DNA of 64,000 nucleotides from Streptomyces venezuelae. Lineage in GTDB: Bacteria > Actinomycetota > Actinomycetes > Streptomycetales > Streptomycetaceae. A program made the position numbers and the translations under genes. Shown one piece after another: positions 34,801 through 43,448 of this stretch. The notes beneath the pieces were generated by a model. That model worked only from the letters and a program-made list of their open reading frames with translations, was not told where the DNA came from and did no database searches. The stretch lies in assembly GCF_008642295.1 (NCBI RefSeq), contig NZ_CP029190.1, forward strand, positions 6,369,501 through 6,433,500, given 5' to 3'. The first letter of the stretch is position 1. The number at the start of each line of letters is the position of its first letter.

Positions 34801-35478
34801 GTGACCGAGATGCTGCCCGAATCCTGGCTGCCCGTCCTGGGCGGGGAACTGGACAAGCCCTACTTCAAGGAGCTCGCCGAGTTCGTCGAGCTGGAGCGGG
34901 CCAAGGGGCCGGTCTACCCGCCGCAGGAGCAGGTCTTCGCCGCCCTGGAGGCCACGCCGTACGACCGGGTCAAGGTCCTGGTGCTCGGCCAGGACCCGTA
35001 CCACGGCGCCGGTCAGGGCCACGGCCTGTGCTTCTCGGTCCGCCCCGGGGTGAAGACCCCGCCCTCGCTGCGCAACATCTACAAGGAGATGCAGGCCGAG
35101 CTGGGCACGCCCATCCCCGACAACGGCTATCTGATGCCGTGGGCCGAGCAGGGCGTGCTGCTGCTCAACGCGGTGCTCACGGTCCGCGAGGCCGAGCCCA
35201 ACTCGCACAAGGGCAAGGGCTGGGAGAAGTTCACCGACGCCGTGATCCGCGCGGTGGCCGAGCGGCCCGACCCGGCCGTGTTCGTGCTGTGGGGCGCCTA
35301 CGCCCAGAAGAAGCTGCCGCTGATCGACGAGACCCGGCACGTGGTCGTCAAGGGTGCCCACCCCTCGCCGCTCTCCGCGAAGAAGTTCTTCGGCTCCCGG
35401 CCCTTCACCCAGATCAACGAGGCGGTGGCGGCCCAGGGCCACGAGCCGATCGACTGGCGGATCCCCGACCTCGGCTGA
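34801..35478 (+). CDS. ung: Uracil-DNA glycosylase, family 1
   Basis: 225 aa from GTG 34801 with GGAGG 8 nt upstream. LGQDPYHGAGQGHGL holds the catalytic Asp, NAVLTVREAEPNSHKGKGW is the next motif, VLWGAYAQ and GAHPSPLS hold the catalytic His loop. It removes uracil from DNA in base-excision repair. Confidence 0.97.
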   Translation: MTEMLPESWLPVLGGELDKPYFKELAEFVELERAKGPVYPPQEQVFAALEATPYDRVKVLVLGQDPYHGAGQGHGLCFSVRPGVKTPPSLRNIYKEMQAELGTPIPDNGYLMPWAEQGVLLLNAVLTVREAEPNSHKGKGWEKFTDAVIRAVAERPDPAVFVLWGAYAQKKLPLIDETRHVVVKGAHPSPLSAKKFFGSRPFTQINEAVAAQGHEPIDWRIPDLG

Positions 35479-35586
35479 CGCCACGCCCGATCGCGCACCC
35501 GCGCCTCGGCGGCTTTGTCAGCGCCTCCGGCTAGCGTCGTGACGATCAGACCGGACCGGTCTGACAGGACCGAGCCGGAGGCCGCC

Positions 35587-36102
35587 TTGACCGAGCAGCA
35601 GGAGGCGTCGGAAGACGCCGTCATGACCAGGATCGGCCAGGCGATCATGCTGCTGCACGCGGGCGACCGCGAGGAGGCCCGCAACCGTCTCGGTGAGATC
35701 TGGGCGGAGATCGGCGAGGAGGGCGACCCCCTCCACCGCTGCACACTGGCGCACTACATGGCCGATGCGCAGGACGACCCCGCCGACGAACTCTCCTGGG
35801 ACCTGAGGGCCCTGACCGCCGCCGACGGGCTGGGGAACGAGCGGCTCGCCCGGCACGAGCCCGATGTGGCGGTACGGGCCTTCTACCCCTCTCTCCACCT
35901 CAATCTGGCCGCCGACTACGTCAAGCTCCAGCGGCCGGAGGCGGCCCGGATCCACCTGGCCCGGGCCCGGGCGGCCACCGCCGCGCTCGCCGACGACGGG
36001 TACGGGAACGGGATCCGGGCGGCCATCACCCGGCTGGAGCTCCAGCTGGCCGAGAACCCGGGCCCGGACCCGCGCCCGGGCCCGTTCCCCGGCCAGCACT
36101 AG
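35587..36102 (+). CDS. TPR-like soluble protein, unknown
   Basis: 171 aa from TTG 35587 with CGGAGG 6 nt upstream; the frame opens further upstream at 35515. It is made of helical pairs such as GQAIMLLHAGDREEARNRLG and FYPSLHLNLAADYVKLQRPE with AARIHLARAR, consistent with a short tetratricopeptide-like array. The C-terminus is Pro/Gly-rich. Function unknown. Confidence 0.75.
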   Translation: MTEQQEASEDAVMTRIGQAIMLLHAGDREEARNRLGEIWAEIGEEGDPLHRCTLAHYMADAQDDPADELSWDLRALTAADGLGNERLARHEPDVAVRAFYPSLHLNLAADYVKLQRPEAARIHLARARAATAALADDGYGNGIRAAITRLELQLAENPGPDPRPGPFPGQH

Positions 36103-36124
36103 GCCGGCCCGGGCGCGGGGCCGG

Positions 36125-36724
36125 TCAGCCCTCCACGCCCGCGCAGATGCGGGCCTCCGGGCTGTCCGGCTGCCAGCTGTCGTGCCTGCGCCCCAGCGCG
36201 CACACATCGGCCGGCTGCATCGGCAGGCGCTTCATCAGCTCCCGCTCCACCTTCCGGGCCTCCCGCCGCTTCCGCCGCTGGTCACCCTCGCCCTCGCGCC
36301 TTCCTCTGCCCTTGCCCTCGGCCTCGCCCCTGCCGGACGCCGACTGGGCCGGGTCCGGCGGCTCCGGGATGTCCGGAACCGGCGGCGGCAGTTCCGAACG
36401 GTCCGGGGCCGTCTCCTGCGGGGCGCTTCCCGCAGCCGGGGCGCCCTCGGTCCGCCGGTCCGGGGCGGCCGGCGCGGCGGCCCCGGCCGCCCCGTCCTCC
36501 GCCACCGGATCCGGCGCGGTCCGCAACGCCTCCAGGGCCGGCGCCTGCACCTCCACCGGAGCGGCCCCCCGGCCGCTCCGCGTCTCGTGCTGCGGCGGCA
36601 CCCCCGCCGTGGGGGCCGTCGCGGGCTGCACCGCGGCCGGGTTCACATGCACACAGCCGGAGACGGCCGAGACGGCAGCGGCCACTCCGAGCAGCAGGGT
36701 TGTCGTGGTTCGGGTTGGATGCAC
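36125..36724 (-). CDS. Putative lipoprotein, Pro/Ala/Glu-rich
   Basis: 199 aa from GTG 36724. The N-terminal LLLGVAAAVSAVSGC is a lipobox-type signal. A long low-complexity region (PAAPDRR, PPPVPDIPEPPDP) is followed by a highly charged stretch (RGEAEGKGRGRREGEGDQRR) and a C-terminal domain with two Cys (ADVCALGRR, ARICAGVEG). No family recognised. The C-terminal cysteine pair may be the functional part. Confidence 0.65.
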   Translation of the reverse strand: MHPTRTTTTLLLGVAAAVSAVSGCVHVNPAAVQPATAPTAGVPPQHETRSGRGAAPVEVQAPALEALRTAPDPVAEDGAAGAAAPAAPDRRTEGAPAAGSAPQETAPDRSELPPPVPDIPEPPDPAQSASGRGEAEGKGRGRREGEGDQRRKRREARKVERELMKRLPMQPADVCALGRRHDSWQPDSPEARICAGVEG

Positions 36725-36796
36725 TCGCGCAACTCTGCTCTGCGCGGACCCGGTTGCGATAATCCGCAGCCCATATTGACCCCGCACGGGTGACGG

Positions 36797-37318
36797 CTAC
36801 GCGCCGGTTGCCCCGTCTATCTGCTCCCGCAGCAGGTCCGCGTGGCCGTTGTGGCGGGCGTACTCCTCGATCATGTGGGTGTAGACCCAGCGCAGGTTGA
36901 ACCGCTCCTTGCGGCGCGGGTGCTCCGCCTCCGACAGCGAGTCCAGCGAGCGGCCGGCCGCCGCGGCCCGGGCCTCCTCGATCTCCGCCCGCCACACCCG
37001 GTCGGCGTCCGCCCAGGTGTCCTCCGGCCCGAAGTGGAAGTCGCCGTCCACATCGTCCCGGGTCGAGTACAGCTCGGGCAGGTCGAGCCCCAGCGTCACC
37101 TCCCGGAACCACCAGCGCTCCACCTCCGCCATGTGCCGGACCAGGCCCAGCAGGGTCAGCTCGGAGGGCGGCAGGGCGGCCCGCCGCAGCTGGTCCTCGT
37201 CCAGCCCCCGGCACTTCAGGGCGAGGGTGGCCCGGTGGTAGTCCAGCCAGCCCTCCAGCATCTCCCGCTCGCCTGCGGTGGTGGACGGCTCGGGACGTTC
37301 GTGTTCAGAAGAGATCAT
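36797..37318 (-). CDS. DinB/DUF664 family protein
   Basis: 173 aa. ATG 37318 has GAGG 9 nt upstream; the ATG at 37327 directly abuts it. LEGWLDYHRATLALKCRGLD, LLGLVRHMAEVERWWFR and WVYTHMIEEYARHNGHADLL carry the three metal-ligand histidines of the DinB four-helix fold (mycothiol- or bacillithiol-dependent enzymes). The product annotation stays generic. Confidence 0.88.
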   Translation of the reverse strand: MISSEHERPEPSTTAGEREMLEGWLDYHRATLALKCRGLDEDQLRRAALPPSELTLLGLVRHMAEVERWWFREVTLGLDLPELYSTRDDVDGDFHFGPEDTWADADRVWRAEIEEARAAAAGRSLDSLSEAEHPRRKERFNLRWVYTHMIEEYARHNGHADLLREQIDGATGA

Positions 37319-37419
37319 GGGCGCCATCCTCGGTGAATCCACCCGCCCGCACCAGGGATTAAGCTGCCCGGAGCCCCGCGGCCACGGGCCGCGACGAGCA
37401 GCAACGAGGAGGACCCCCG

Positions 37420-38328
37420 GTGAAGGTCGCATGCATCGGACTCGGTGACATCGCGCAGAAGGCGTACCTGCCGGTCCTCACGGCCCGCCCGGGCATCGAA
37501 CTGCACCTCCAGACCCGCAACCCCGCCGTCCTGGCCGAAGTCGGCGACCGGTACGCCGTCCCGGCCGCCCGCCGCCACGGCAGCCTCGACTCCCTGCTCG
37601 CCGCGGGCCCGGACGCCGCCTTCGTGCACGCCGCCACCCCGGCCCACCCGGAGATCGTGACCAGGTTGCTGGAGGCGGGCATCGCCACGTACGTGGACAA
37701 GCCGCTCGCCTACGCCTACGAGGACTCCCGGCGGCTGGTCGAACTCGCCGAGGAGCGCGGGGTGTCCCTGGCGGTCGGCTTCAACCGGCGGTACGCCCCG
37801 GGCTATGCGCAGTGCGCCGACCACCCGCGCGACCTGATCGTCATGCAGAAGAACCGGGTCGGGCTGCCCGAGGACCCGCGCACCCTGGTGCTGGACGACT
37901 TCATCCACGTGGTGGACACCCTCCGCTTCCTGCTGCCCGGCGAGGCCGACCACATCGACGTCCGGGCCCGGATCAGGGACGGACTGATGCACCAGGTGGT
38001 GCTCCAGATGTCCGGCGACGGATTCACCGCGCTCGGCATCATGAACCGGCTCTCCGGCTCCACCGAGGAGATCCTGGAGGTCTCCGGCCAGGACACCAAG
38101 CGCCAGGTGGTCAACCTCGCGGAGATCGTCGACCACCGGGGCCAGCCCACCGTCCGGCGGCGCGGCGACTGGGTGCCGGTGGCCCGCCAGCGCGGGATCG
38201 AGCAGGTGGCCGACGCCTTCCTGGAGGCCGTCGCCGCGGGCCGGCCGCTGAGCGCCCGGGACGCCCTGCTCACTCACGAGCTGTGCGAGCGGGTGGTCCT
38301 GTCGGCTCTGGAGCAGGCTCGGTCATAA
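37420..38328 (+). CDS. Gfo/Idh/MocA-family oxidoreductase
   Basis: 302 aa from GTG with GAGGAGG 7 nt upstream. The N-terminal Rossmann domain begins KVACIGLGDIAQKAYLPVL; ATPAHPEIVTRLLEAGIATYVDKPLA holds the conserved EKP-like motif (here DKP), and DFIHVVDTLRFLLPG contains the catalytic-type His/Asp. NAD(P)-dependent sugar or inositol dehydrogenases share this fold; the substrate is unknown. Its last 59 nt overlap the end of the convergent lnt gene. Confidence 0.88.
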   Translation: MKVACIGLGDIAQKAYLPVLTARPGIELHLQTRNPAVLAEVGDRYAVPAARRHGSLDSLLAAGPDAAFVHAATPAHPEIVTRLLEAGIATYVDKPLAYAYEDSRRLVELAEERGVSLAVGFNRRYAPGYAQCADHPRDLIVMQKNRVGLPEDPRTLVLDDFIHVVDTLRFLLPGEADHIDVRARIRDGLMHQVVLQMSGDGFTALGIMNRLSGSTEEILEVSGQDTKRQVVNLAEIVDHRGQPTVRRRGDWVPVARQRGIEQVADAFLEAVAAGRPLSARDALLTHELCERVVLSALEQARS

Positions 38329-39847
38329 GCCGGGCCGTGAGCCGGGACCGGATCCGCCCGGCCACCAGCACCAGGCCGTACCCGGTGAGGGCGGTCAGGG
38401 CGACGGCCACCGGCCAGTCCCCGAAGCGGACGGAGAGCGTGGTCCCCCGGGCGAGCGGCACGGCGTACACCTCGGCGGTGCTCGCCGTGACCGGCAGCGG
38501 ACGGCCCAGGCGCTCCCCGGACGGGCCGTGCACGGCGCTGATGCCGGTCAGGGTGGCGTGCACCATGGGCCGGCCGGTCTCGGCGGCCCGCAGCGCGGCC
38601 AGCGAGGCGTGCTGGGCCGGAGCCCAGCTGTCCTGGAAGGTGGAGGTCGCCGACTGGGCGACCAGCAGGGCGGCGCCGTCCCGGACCAGCCGCCGGCTCA
38701 TGTCGGGGAAGGCGGACTCGAAGCAGACCAGCGGACCGACCGCGACGGCGGGCCGGCCGGGCAGTGCCATCAGCACCGGGGTGGTGCCCCGCCGGCGGTC
38801 CTCACCGGCTGCCTTGCCCACCGAGGTGACCCAGCCGAGCGCGGACCGGGCCGGAACGTACTCGCCGAACGGCACCAGCCGCATCTTGTCGTAGCGGGCG
38901 CCGGTGGGGCCGCCCGGGCCGACCAGCACCGAGGACTTGTAGATCCCCGGCCGGTCCGCCCGCCGGGCGTCCACGTTCACCAGCACCGGAGCGCCCACCT
39001 CCGCAGACAGGGCCGCCAGCCGCCGGGCCAGGTCGGGCCGGGTCGCCAGATCCGCCCCGACACTGCTCTCGCCCCACACCACCAGATCGAGCCGCTGCCC
39101 GGCCAGGCCCCGGGTCAGCCGCTCCCCGGCGTCGAAGCGCCGCTCCACACTGTCGGCCCCGCCCACCACCCCGGGCTGGACGACCGCCACCCGCAGCCCG
39201 CCCGAGACGTCCGGCCGGGGGGCCCACAGCCACACCGCCCCGGTCAGCACGGCGCAGCCCGTCAGCCCGGCCAGGGCGGGCACTCGGGCCGCGGGCACCG
39301 CCAGCAGCAGCACCAGCGCACAGTTCACCGCGACCACCAGCAGGCCGGCCAGCCACACCCCGCCCACCGAGGCCAGCCGCAGCACGGCCGGCACCTGCCA
39401 CTGGCTGGCCCCCAGCAGCCCCCACGGCCCGCCCAGCCCCTCCCAGGACCGGGCCAGCTCGGACAGCAGCCAGCCGGCCGGTACGAGCACCAGCGCAGCC
39501 GCCGCCCGGCCCGCCCCCGGGCTCCCGCCGAGCAGCGTCCGTACCAGCAGGGCCCACGGGATCCACAGCAGCCCCAGCAGCGCGGCCAGCGGCAGCAGGA
39601 ACACATGGAGGCTCGGCAGCAGCCAGTGGTGCACCGCCAGGATGAACCCGGCCCCGCCCAGCCAGCCCTCCAGGGCGGCCTGCCGCCCGCTCGCCGCGCC
39701 CCGCAGCAGCAGCATCCACGGCACCAGGGCCACGTACGCGAACCACCACAGGCCCGGTGCGGGAAAGGCGAGCGCGGGCAGGGCCCCGGCCGGCACCGCA
39801 GCCGCGGCCCGCCACCACCGGGACCGGTCCGGCCGGTCGGTCAGCAT
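38270..39847 (-). CDS. lnt: Apolipoprotein N-acyltransferase
   Basis: 525 aa, GGGGAGG 6-7 nt before ATG. About six N-terminal transmembrane segments are followed by a nitrilase-like domain (RVAVVQPGVVGG) with the catalytic triad in VVWGESS (Glu), YDKMRLVPFGEYVP (Lys) and PLVCFESAFP (Cys), then a last membrane helix. It N-acylates lipoproteins such as the binding protein at 33137. The 3' end overlaps the convergent oxidoreductase gene by 59 nt. Confidence 0.95.
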   Translation of the reverse strand: MLTDRPDRSRWWRAAAAVPAGALPALAFPAPGLWWFAYVALVPWMLLLRGAASGRQAALEGWLGGAGFILAVHHWLLPSLHVFLLPLAALLGLLWIPWALLVRTLLGGSPGAGRAAAALVLVPAGWLLSELARSWEGLGGPWGLLGASQWQVPAVLRLASVGGVWLAGLLVVAVNCALVLLLAVPAARVPALAGLTGCAVLTGAVWLWAPRPDVSGGLRVAVVQPGVVGGADSVERRFDAGERLTRGLAGQRLDLVVWGESSVGADLATRPDLARRLAALSAEVGAPVLVNVDARRADRPGIYKSSVLVGPGGPTGARYDKMRLVPFGEYVPARSALGWVTSVGKAAGEDRRRGTTPVLMALPGRPAVAVGPLVCFESAFPDMSRRLVRDGAALLVAQSATSTFQDSWAPAQHASLAALRAAETGRPMVHATLTGISAVHGPSGERLGRPLPVTASTAEVYAVPLARGTTLSVRFGDWPVAVALTALTGYGLVLVAGRIRSRLTARLMTEPAPEPTGPPARTARE

Positions 39848-39887
39848 GAGGCGCCTCCCCCTCCAGTGTGGACCGCACGGTCCGGGG

Positions 39888-39913
39888 CGGCCGGACGGAT
39901 CGGCCGGACGGAT
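39888..39913. repeat. 13-bp tandem repeat x2 upstream of lnt
   Basis: CGGCCGGACGGAT is repeated exactly twice, followed by a partial copy. It lies in the 117-bp gap between lnt and the SnoaL-like gene. Confidence 0.7.
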
Positions 39914-39964
39914 CGGCCGAACAGGTGCAGGTCAGGTACACGCCAATCGCAGGCCGCGTGCAGG

Positions 39965-40459
39965 TCAGCCGGACAGGTGGCGCCACTTCTCGTGGACCGT
40001 GACCGAGGACAGCCGCCAGCCCTCGGAGGTGCGGACGAGGCCGAAGGTGTACCGGCCGGCGGCCACGAAATTCGGCGCCGTGACACCGCCGTCCGCCGCC
40101 TCGCCGGCGGCCTCGCCGTCCGCCGCGCCCGCCGTCAGCCGCATCGGGTTCACGAAATCGGCGCGCACCTCCGCCCGGTCGCCCGGCGAACCGCCGAGGT
40201 CCTCCAGGGCCACCCGCCGGTTGACGATCAGGTGCTGGCGGACCGGGAACAGCTTCATGGTCTCCGCCAGCCAGTCCGCCACCTCCCCGGCGGCACCCTC
40301 GATCCCGCCGGCCGAGCGGTAGTCGGCCCGCCCGCCGGGTACGAACAGGGCCTTGTACGCCGCCCAGTCGCCGTCGTCCACGGCGACGGCGTACCCGGTG
40401 ATCACCTCGTCCACGGCCAGCCGGTCCATTACCGTCGCCAGGTCCACACGCTGCGTCAT
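39965..40459 (-). CDS. SnoaL/NTF2-like protein
   Basis: 164 aa from ATG 40459. LATVMDRLAVDEVITGYAVA, VDDGDWAAYKALFVPGGRADY and WRLSSVTVHEKWRHL fit the cone-shaped SnoaL-like fold with one domain. Many such proteins are dehydratase- or isomerase-like, others have no known activity. It is separated from lnt by 117 nt and reads the same way. Confidence 0.82.
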   Translation of the reverse strand: MTQRVDLATVMDRLAVDEVITGYAVAVDDGDWAAYKALFVPGGRADYRSAGGIEGAAGEVADWLAETMKLFPVRQHLIVNRRVALEDLGGSPGDRAEVRADFVNPMRLTAGAADGEAAGEAADGGVTAPNFVAAGRYTFGLVRTSEGWRLSSVTVHEKWRHLSG

Positions 40460-40529
40460 CGGGACAGTGTGGATCAGCCGGGCACGGAGGCCAAGGGGTA
40501 CGGCGGACCCGGGACGCCCCGGGGCCGGT

Positions 40530-40706
40530 TCAGTGGCCGGAACGGGCGTCCCGCTGCCGCACGACGACCAGGAAGGCATCGGTGGCCAGATCCATCACCA
40601 CCTCCGCCGGCACCCCCTCCCGCATCCGCTCCGCCGCGTACTCCTCGGCCGGCCAGCTCCCCCTCGGACTCCCCGCCGGAAACCGCTCCAGTACCACTCG
40701 CCCCAT
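40530..40706 (-). CDS. 58-aa conserved-looking hypothetical protein
   Basis: ATG 40706 preceded by AGGGGGT. MGRVVLERFPAGSPRGSWPA, then EEYAAERMREGVPAEVVMDL and a beta-strand-like FLVVVRQRD. It has balanced composition and real codon bias, unlike shadow frames. Family unknown. Confidence 0.6.
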   Translation of the reverse strand: MGRVVLERFPAGSPRGSWPAEEYAAERMREGVPAEVVMDLATDAFLVVVRQRDARSGH

Positions 40707-40764
40707 CGGGCACCCCCTGCACGTCACCTGTCGTTCGTATGTCTGCCTTCTCCCGGAACAACGA

Positions 40765-40804
40765 CGCAGGGCCCTCCCGGGAACGTTCCCGGGAGGGCCC
40801 TGCG
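40765..40804. terminator. 40-nt perfect palindrome, terminator of uppP
   Basis: The two 20-nt halves are exact reverse complements centred on AACGTT. It starts 18 nt downstream of the uppP stop on the minus strand and can act on both strands. Confidence 0.85.
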
Positions 40805-40822
40805 CTGCGGAATACCCGCGGG

Positions 40823-41695
40823 TCAGTGGCCGGACTCGCCCGCATGGGGGCTCAGCACGTCCGTGCCGACCAGCACGAACAGGACGATGCCCAGCAGGAT
40901 CCGGTAGATCACGAAGGGCATGAAGCTCTTCGTGGTGATGAACTTCATGAACCATGCGATGACGGCGTAGCCGACCACGAAGGCGATCACCGTGGCGAAG
41001 ATGGTCGGACCCCAGGACACGTGCCCCTCGCTCGCGTCCTTCAACTCGTAGGCTCCGGAGGCCAGCACCGCCGGGATCGCCAGCAGGAAGGAGTAACGGG
41101 CCGCCGCCTCACGGGTGTAGCCCATCAGCAGACCGCCGGAGATGGTCGCCCCCGACCGGGAGACGCCCGGGATCAGCGCCATCGCCTGGCAGACGCCGAA
41201 GATCAGACCGTCCTTGACACCCAGTTCCTTGAGCGTCTTGCGCTCCCGGATCGCCCGGTGCCGGCCGCCGGCCTCGTCGCGCGCCGCCAGCCGGTCGGCG
41301 ATGCCCAGCACGATGCCCATCACGATCAGCGTGGTGGCGATCAGGCGCAGATCACGGAACGGACCCTCGATCTGGTCCTTGAGCGTCACGCCCAGCACAC
41401 CGATCGGGATCGAGCCGACGATCACCAACCAGCCCATCTGAGCGTCGTGATCGGAGCGCATCGACTTGTTCGTCAGCGACCGGCACCAGGCGGACACGAT
41501 CCGCATGATGTCCTTGCGGAAGTAGATCAGCACCGCGGTCTCGGTGCCGATCTGCGTGATGGCGGTGAAGGCCGCACCCGGGTCTTCCCAGCCGGCGAAC
41601 GCCGCGGTCAGCCGCAGGTGGGCGCTGGAAGAGATCGGGAGAAACTCCGTAAGCCCCTGGACGAGACCGAGGATTAGGGATTCGAACCAGCTCAT
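40823..41695 (-). CDS. uppP: Undecaprenyl-diphosphate phosphatase (UppP/BacA)
   Basis: 290 aa. LGLVQGLTEFLPISSSAHL (first active-site loop) and ALIPGVSRSGATISGGLLMG (second loop with the conserved Arg/Ser) are diagnostic; about eight membrane helices. It recycles the C55 lipid carrier of cell-wall synthesis and can confer bacitracin resistance. There is only a weak SD before the ATG. Confidence 0.96.
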   Translation of the reverse strand: MSWFESLILGLVQGLTEFLPISSSAHLRLTAAFAGWEDPGAAFTAITQIGTETAVLIYFRKDIMRIVSAWCRSLTNKSMRSDHDAQMGWLVIVGSIPIGVLGVTLKDQIEGPFRDLRLIATTLIVMGIVLGIADRLAARDEAGGRHRAIRERKTLKELGVKDGLIFGVCQAMALIPGVSRSGATISGGLLMGYTREAAARYSFLLAIPAVLASGAYELKDASEGHVSWGPTIFATVIAFVVGYAVIAWFMKFITTKSFMPFVIYRILLGIVLFVLVGTDVLSPHAGESGH

Positions 41696-41742
41696 GTCGG
41701 GGTGCGCTCGTCCTTGTGATCGTCGGGCAGTTGGGTCCGATG

Positions 41743-42447
41743 CTAGGGCCCGTTTGTTGCCCCGTTGACCACTGGGGTGGCCTGGGCGGAAATTCCGGCC
41801 GTCAGCCGGTGCCGCTTGCGCCAGGCGACCGTCCCCGCGAGCAGGCCCGATACGGCGATGAAGCCGAACGAGGCCAGGAAAGCGGGGGAGGTGGGGGAGG
41901 AGGCGTTGCCGCCCGCGACCACGTAGGCCGCCGTATTGGGCACCGTACCGATGGCCGTCGCCACCAGGAACGGAAGCCATCCGCACCGGGAGACCGCGGC
42001 ACAGTAGTTGGCCGCCGCGAAGGGCACCCCGGGGAAGATCCGCACCGCCAGCATCGACCGGAAACCGTGCCGGCTCAGCTGCCCGTCCGCCGCCTTCAGC
42101 CACCGGCCGCGCACCAGCGGCCGGAGCGCCTCCTGCCCCATGGCCCGGCCCAGCCCGAAGGCCAGTCCGGCCCCGAGCACCGTCCCCGCGACCGCCGCCA
42201 CCAGCCCGAACTGCGCACCGAAGACCGCACCCGCGCCCAGGTTCAGCAGGGGCCGGGGCACGAAGGCCGCCGTACACAGCCCGTACCCGCCGGCGAACAG
42301 CAGCACCGCCGTGCCCACCGGGAGCCCCGGTGGCCAGCCCTCGGACAGCAGCCGCTGGGGCTCGAACAGCACCACGCACACGCCCGCCGCCGCCAGCAGC
42401 AGCACGAGCAGCGTCAGCCGGATCCACGGCGAGAGGAGGAGGGGCAT
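41743..42447 (-). CDS. TVP38/TMEM64-family membrane protein (SNARE-associated/DedA superfamily)
   Basis: 234 aa. LLFAGGYGLCTAAFVPRPLL, LGAGAVFGAQFGLVAAVAGT and AVRIFPGVPFAAANYCAAVS followed by the membrane re-entrant segments are typical of TVP38-type proteins. Related DedA-superfamily members are linked to lipid-carrier or phospholipid translocation, which would fit with uppP next to it (47-nt gap). Confidence 0.88.
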   Translation of the reverse strand: MPLLLSPWIRLTLLVLLLAAAGVCVVLFEPQRLLSEGWPPGLPVGTAVLLFAGGYGLCTAAFVPRPLLNLGAGAVFGAQFGLVAAVAGTVLGAGLAFGLGRAMGQEALRPLVRGRWLKAADGQLSRHGFRSMLAVRIFPGVPFAAANYCAAVSRCGWLPFLVATAIGTVPNTAAYVVAGGNASSPTSPAFLASFGFIAVSGLLAGTVAWRKRHRLTAGISAQATPVVNGATNGP

Positions 42448-42459
42448 CCGGGGAGAGTA
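42445..42459 (-). promoter_or_regulatory. Leaderless promoter of the TVP38-type gene
   Basis: On the minus strand TACTCT is followed by exactly 6 nt and ATG 42447; there is no SD. Confidence 0.55.
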
Positions 42460-42483
42460 ACCGACGCATGCGGCACCGCGCCG

Positions 42484-42489
42484 TAATCT
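42484..42489 (+). promoter_or_regulatory. -10 box of the patatin gene
   Basis: TAATCT, a near-consensus -10, lies 50 nt upstream of ATG 42540. A -35 is weak. Confidence 0.45.
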
Positions 42490-42539
42490 GGACCTCATGC
42501 GGCCGAACGACCGGCCACGACAGGGGGGGCGGGGCGGGC

Positions 42540-43424
42540 ATGGGCGCGACGGCCGAGGGCACGACGGGCGAGGGCACCACGGGCGGCCGGACCGCACTGG
42601 TGCTGGGCGGCGGCGGGCTGACCGGGATCGGCTGGGAATGCGGCATCCTGCACGGCCTGGCCGAAGCCGGGGTGGACCTCTTCGACGCCGACCTCGTCGT
42701 CGGCACCTCCGCCGGCTCCGTGGTCGGGGCCCAGCTCACCTCCGGGCTGCTCGACCCCCGGGAACTGTACGAACGCCAGCTCGCCGACCCCGCCGGGGAG
42801 GCCGTGGCCCGGCTGGGCACCGCCACCCTGGCCCGCTACGGCCTGGCGATGCTGCGCTCCCGCAATGCCACCGCCTACCGGCGGCGGGTCGGCGCCCTGG
42901 CCCTCGCGGCGGACACCGGGGAGGAAGCGGACCGGCGTACCGTGCTGGCCGCCCGCCTGCGCTCGCATACCTGGCCGCAGCGGAAACTGCTGATCAGCGC
43001 GGTGGACGCGGTCACCGGCGAGCTCAGGGCCTTCGACCGGGACAGCGGGGCCGGGCTGGTCGACGCGGTCACCGCCAGCTGCGCGGTACCGCTGGTGTGG
43101 CCGGCCGTGACCATCGGCGGTCGCCGCTACATCGACGGCGGCATCCGCTCCAGCGCCAATGCGGACCTCGCGGTGGGGCACCGCCGCGTCGTGATCCTGG
43201 CACCGATGACCCTGGGCACCCGGCTGGCCCCCTCGGCCCGGGCACAGGCGGCCGGGCTGCGGAAGGCCGGCGCGGAGGTCGTGCTGATCCACCCCTCGGA
43301 GGAGGCCCGCAGGGCCATCGGCCGCAATGTGCTCGACCCGGCGCGCCGGGCCCCGGCGGCCCGGGCCGGGCTGGCCCAGGCCGCCGCGCACGCGGACGAG
43401 GTGGCCCGGGTCTGGCGGGCCTGA
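42540..43424 (+). CDS. Patatin-like phospholipase
   Basis: 294 aa from ATG 42540 after a G-rich SD. LVLGGGGLTGIGWECG forms the oxyanion hole, VVGTSAGSVVGAQ the nucleophile elbow, and YIDGGIRSSANAD the catalytic Asp. The Ser-Asp dyad is complete, so acyl-hydrolase activity on lipids is likely. No signal peptide. Confidence 0.93.
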   Translation: MGATAEGTTGEGTTGGRTALVLGGGGLTGIGWECGILHGLAEAGVDLFDADLVVGTSAGSVVGAQLTSGLLDPRELYERQLADPAGEAVARLGTATLARYGLAMLRSRNATAYRRRVGALALAADTGEEADRRTVLAARLRSHTWPQRKLLISAVDAVTGELRAFDRDSGAGLVDAVTASCAVPLVWPAVTIGGRRYIDGGIRSSANADLAVGHRRVVILAPMTLGTRLAPSARAQAAGLRKAGAEVVLIHPSEEARRAIGRNVLDPARRAPAARAGLAQAAAHADEVARVWRA

Positions 43425-43433
43425 CCCGCGGCC

Positions 43434-43448
43434 CACAATGGTGCGGTG
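43434..43448 (+). promoter_or_regulatory. Leaderless promoter of the spermidine-synthase-like gene
   Basis: CACAAT followed by exactly 6 nt and GTG 43446; no SD. Confidence 0.5.
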
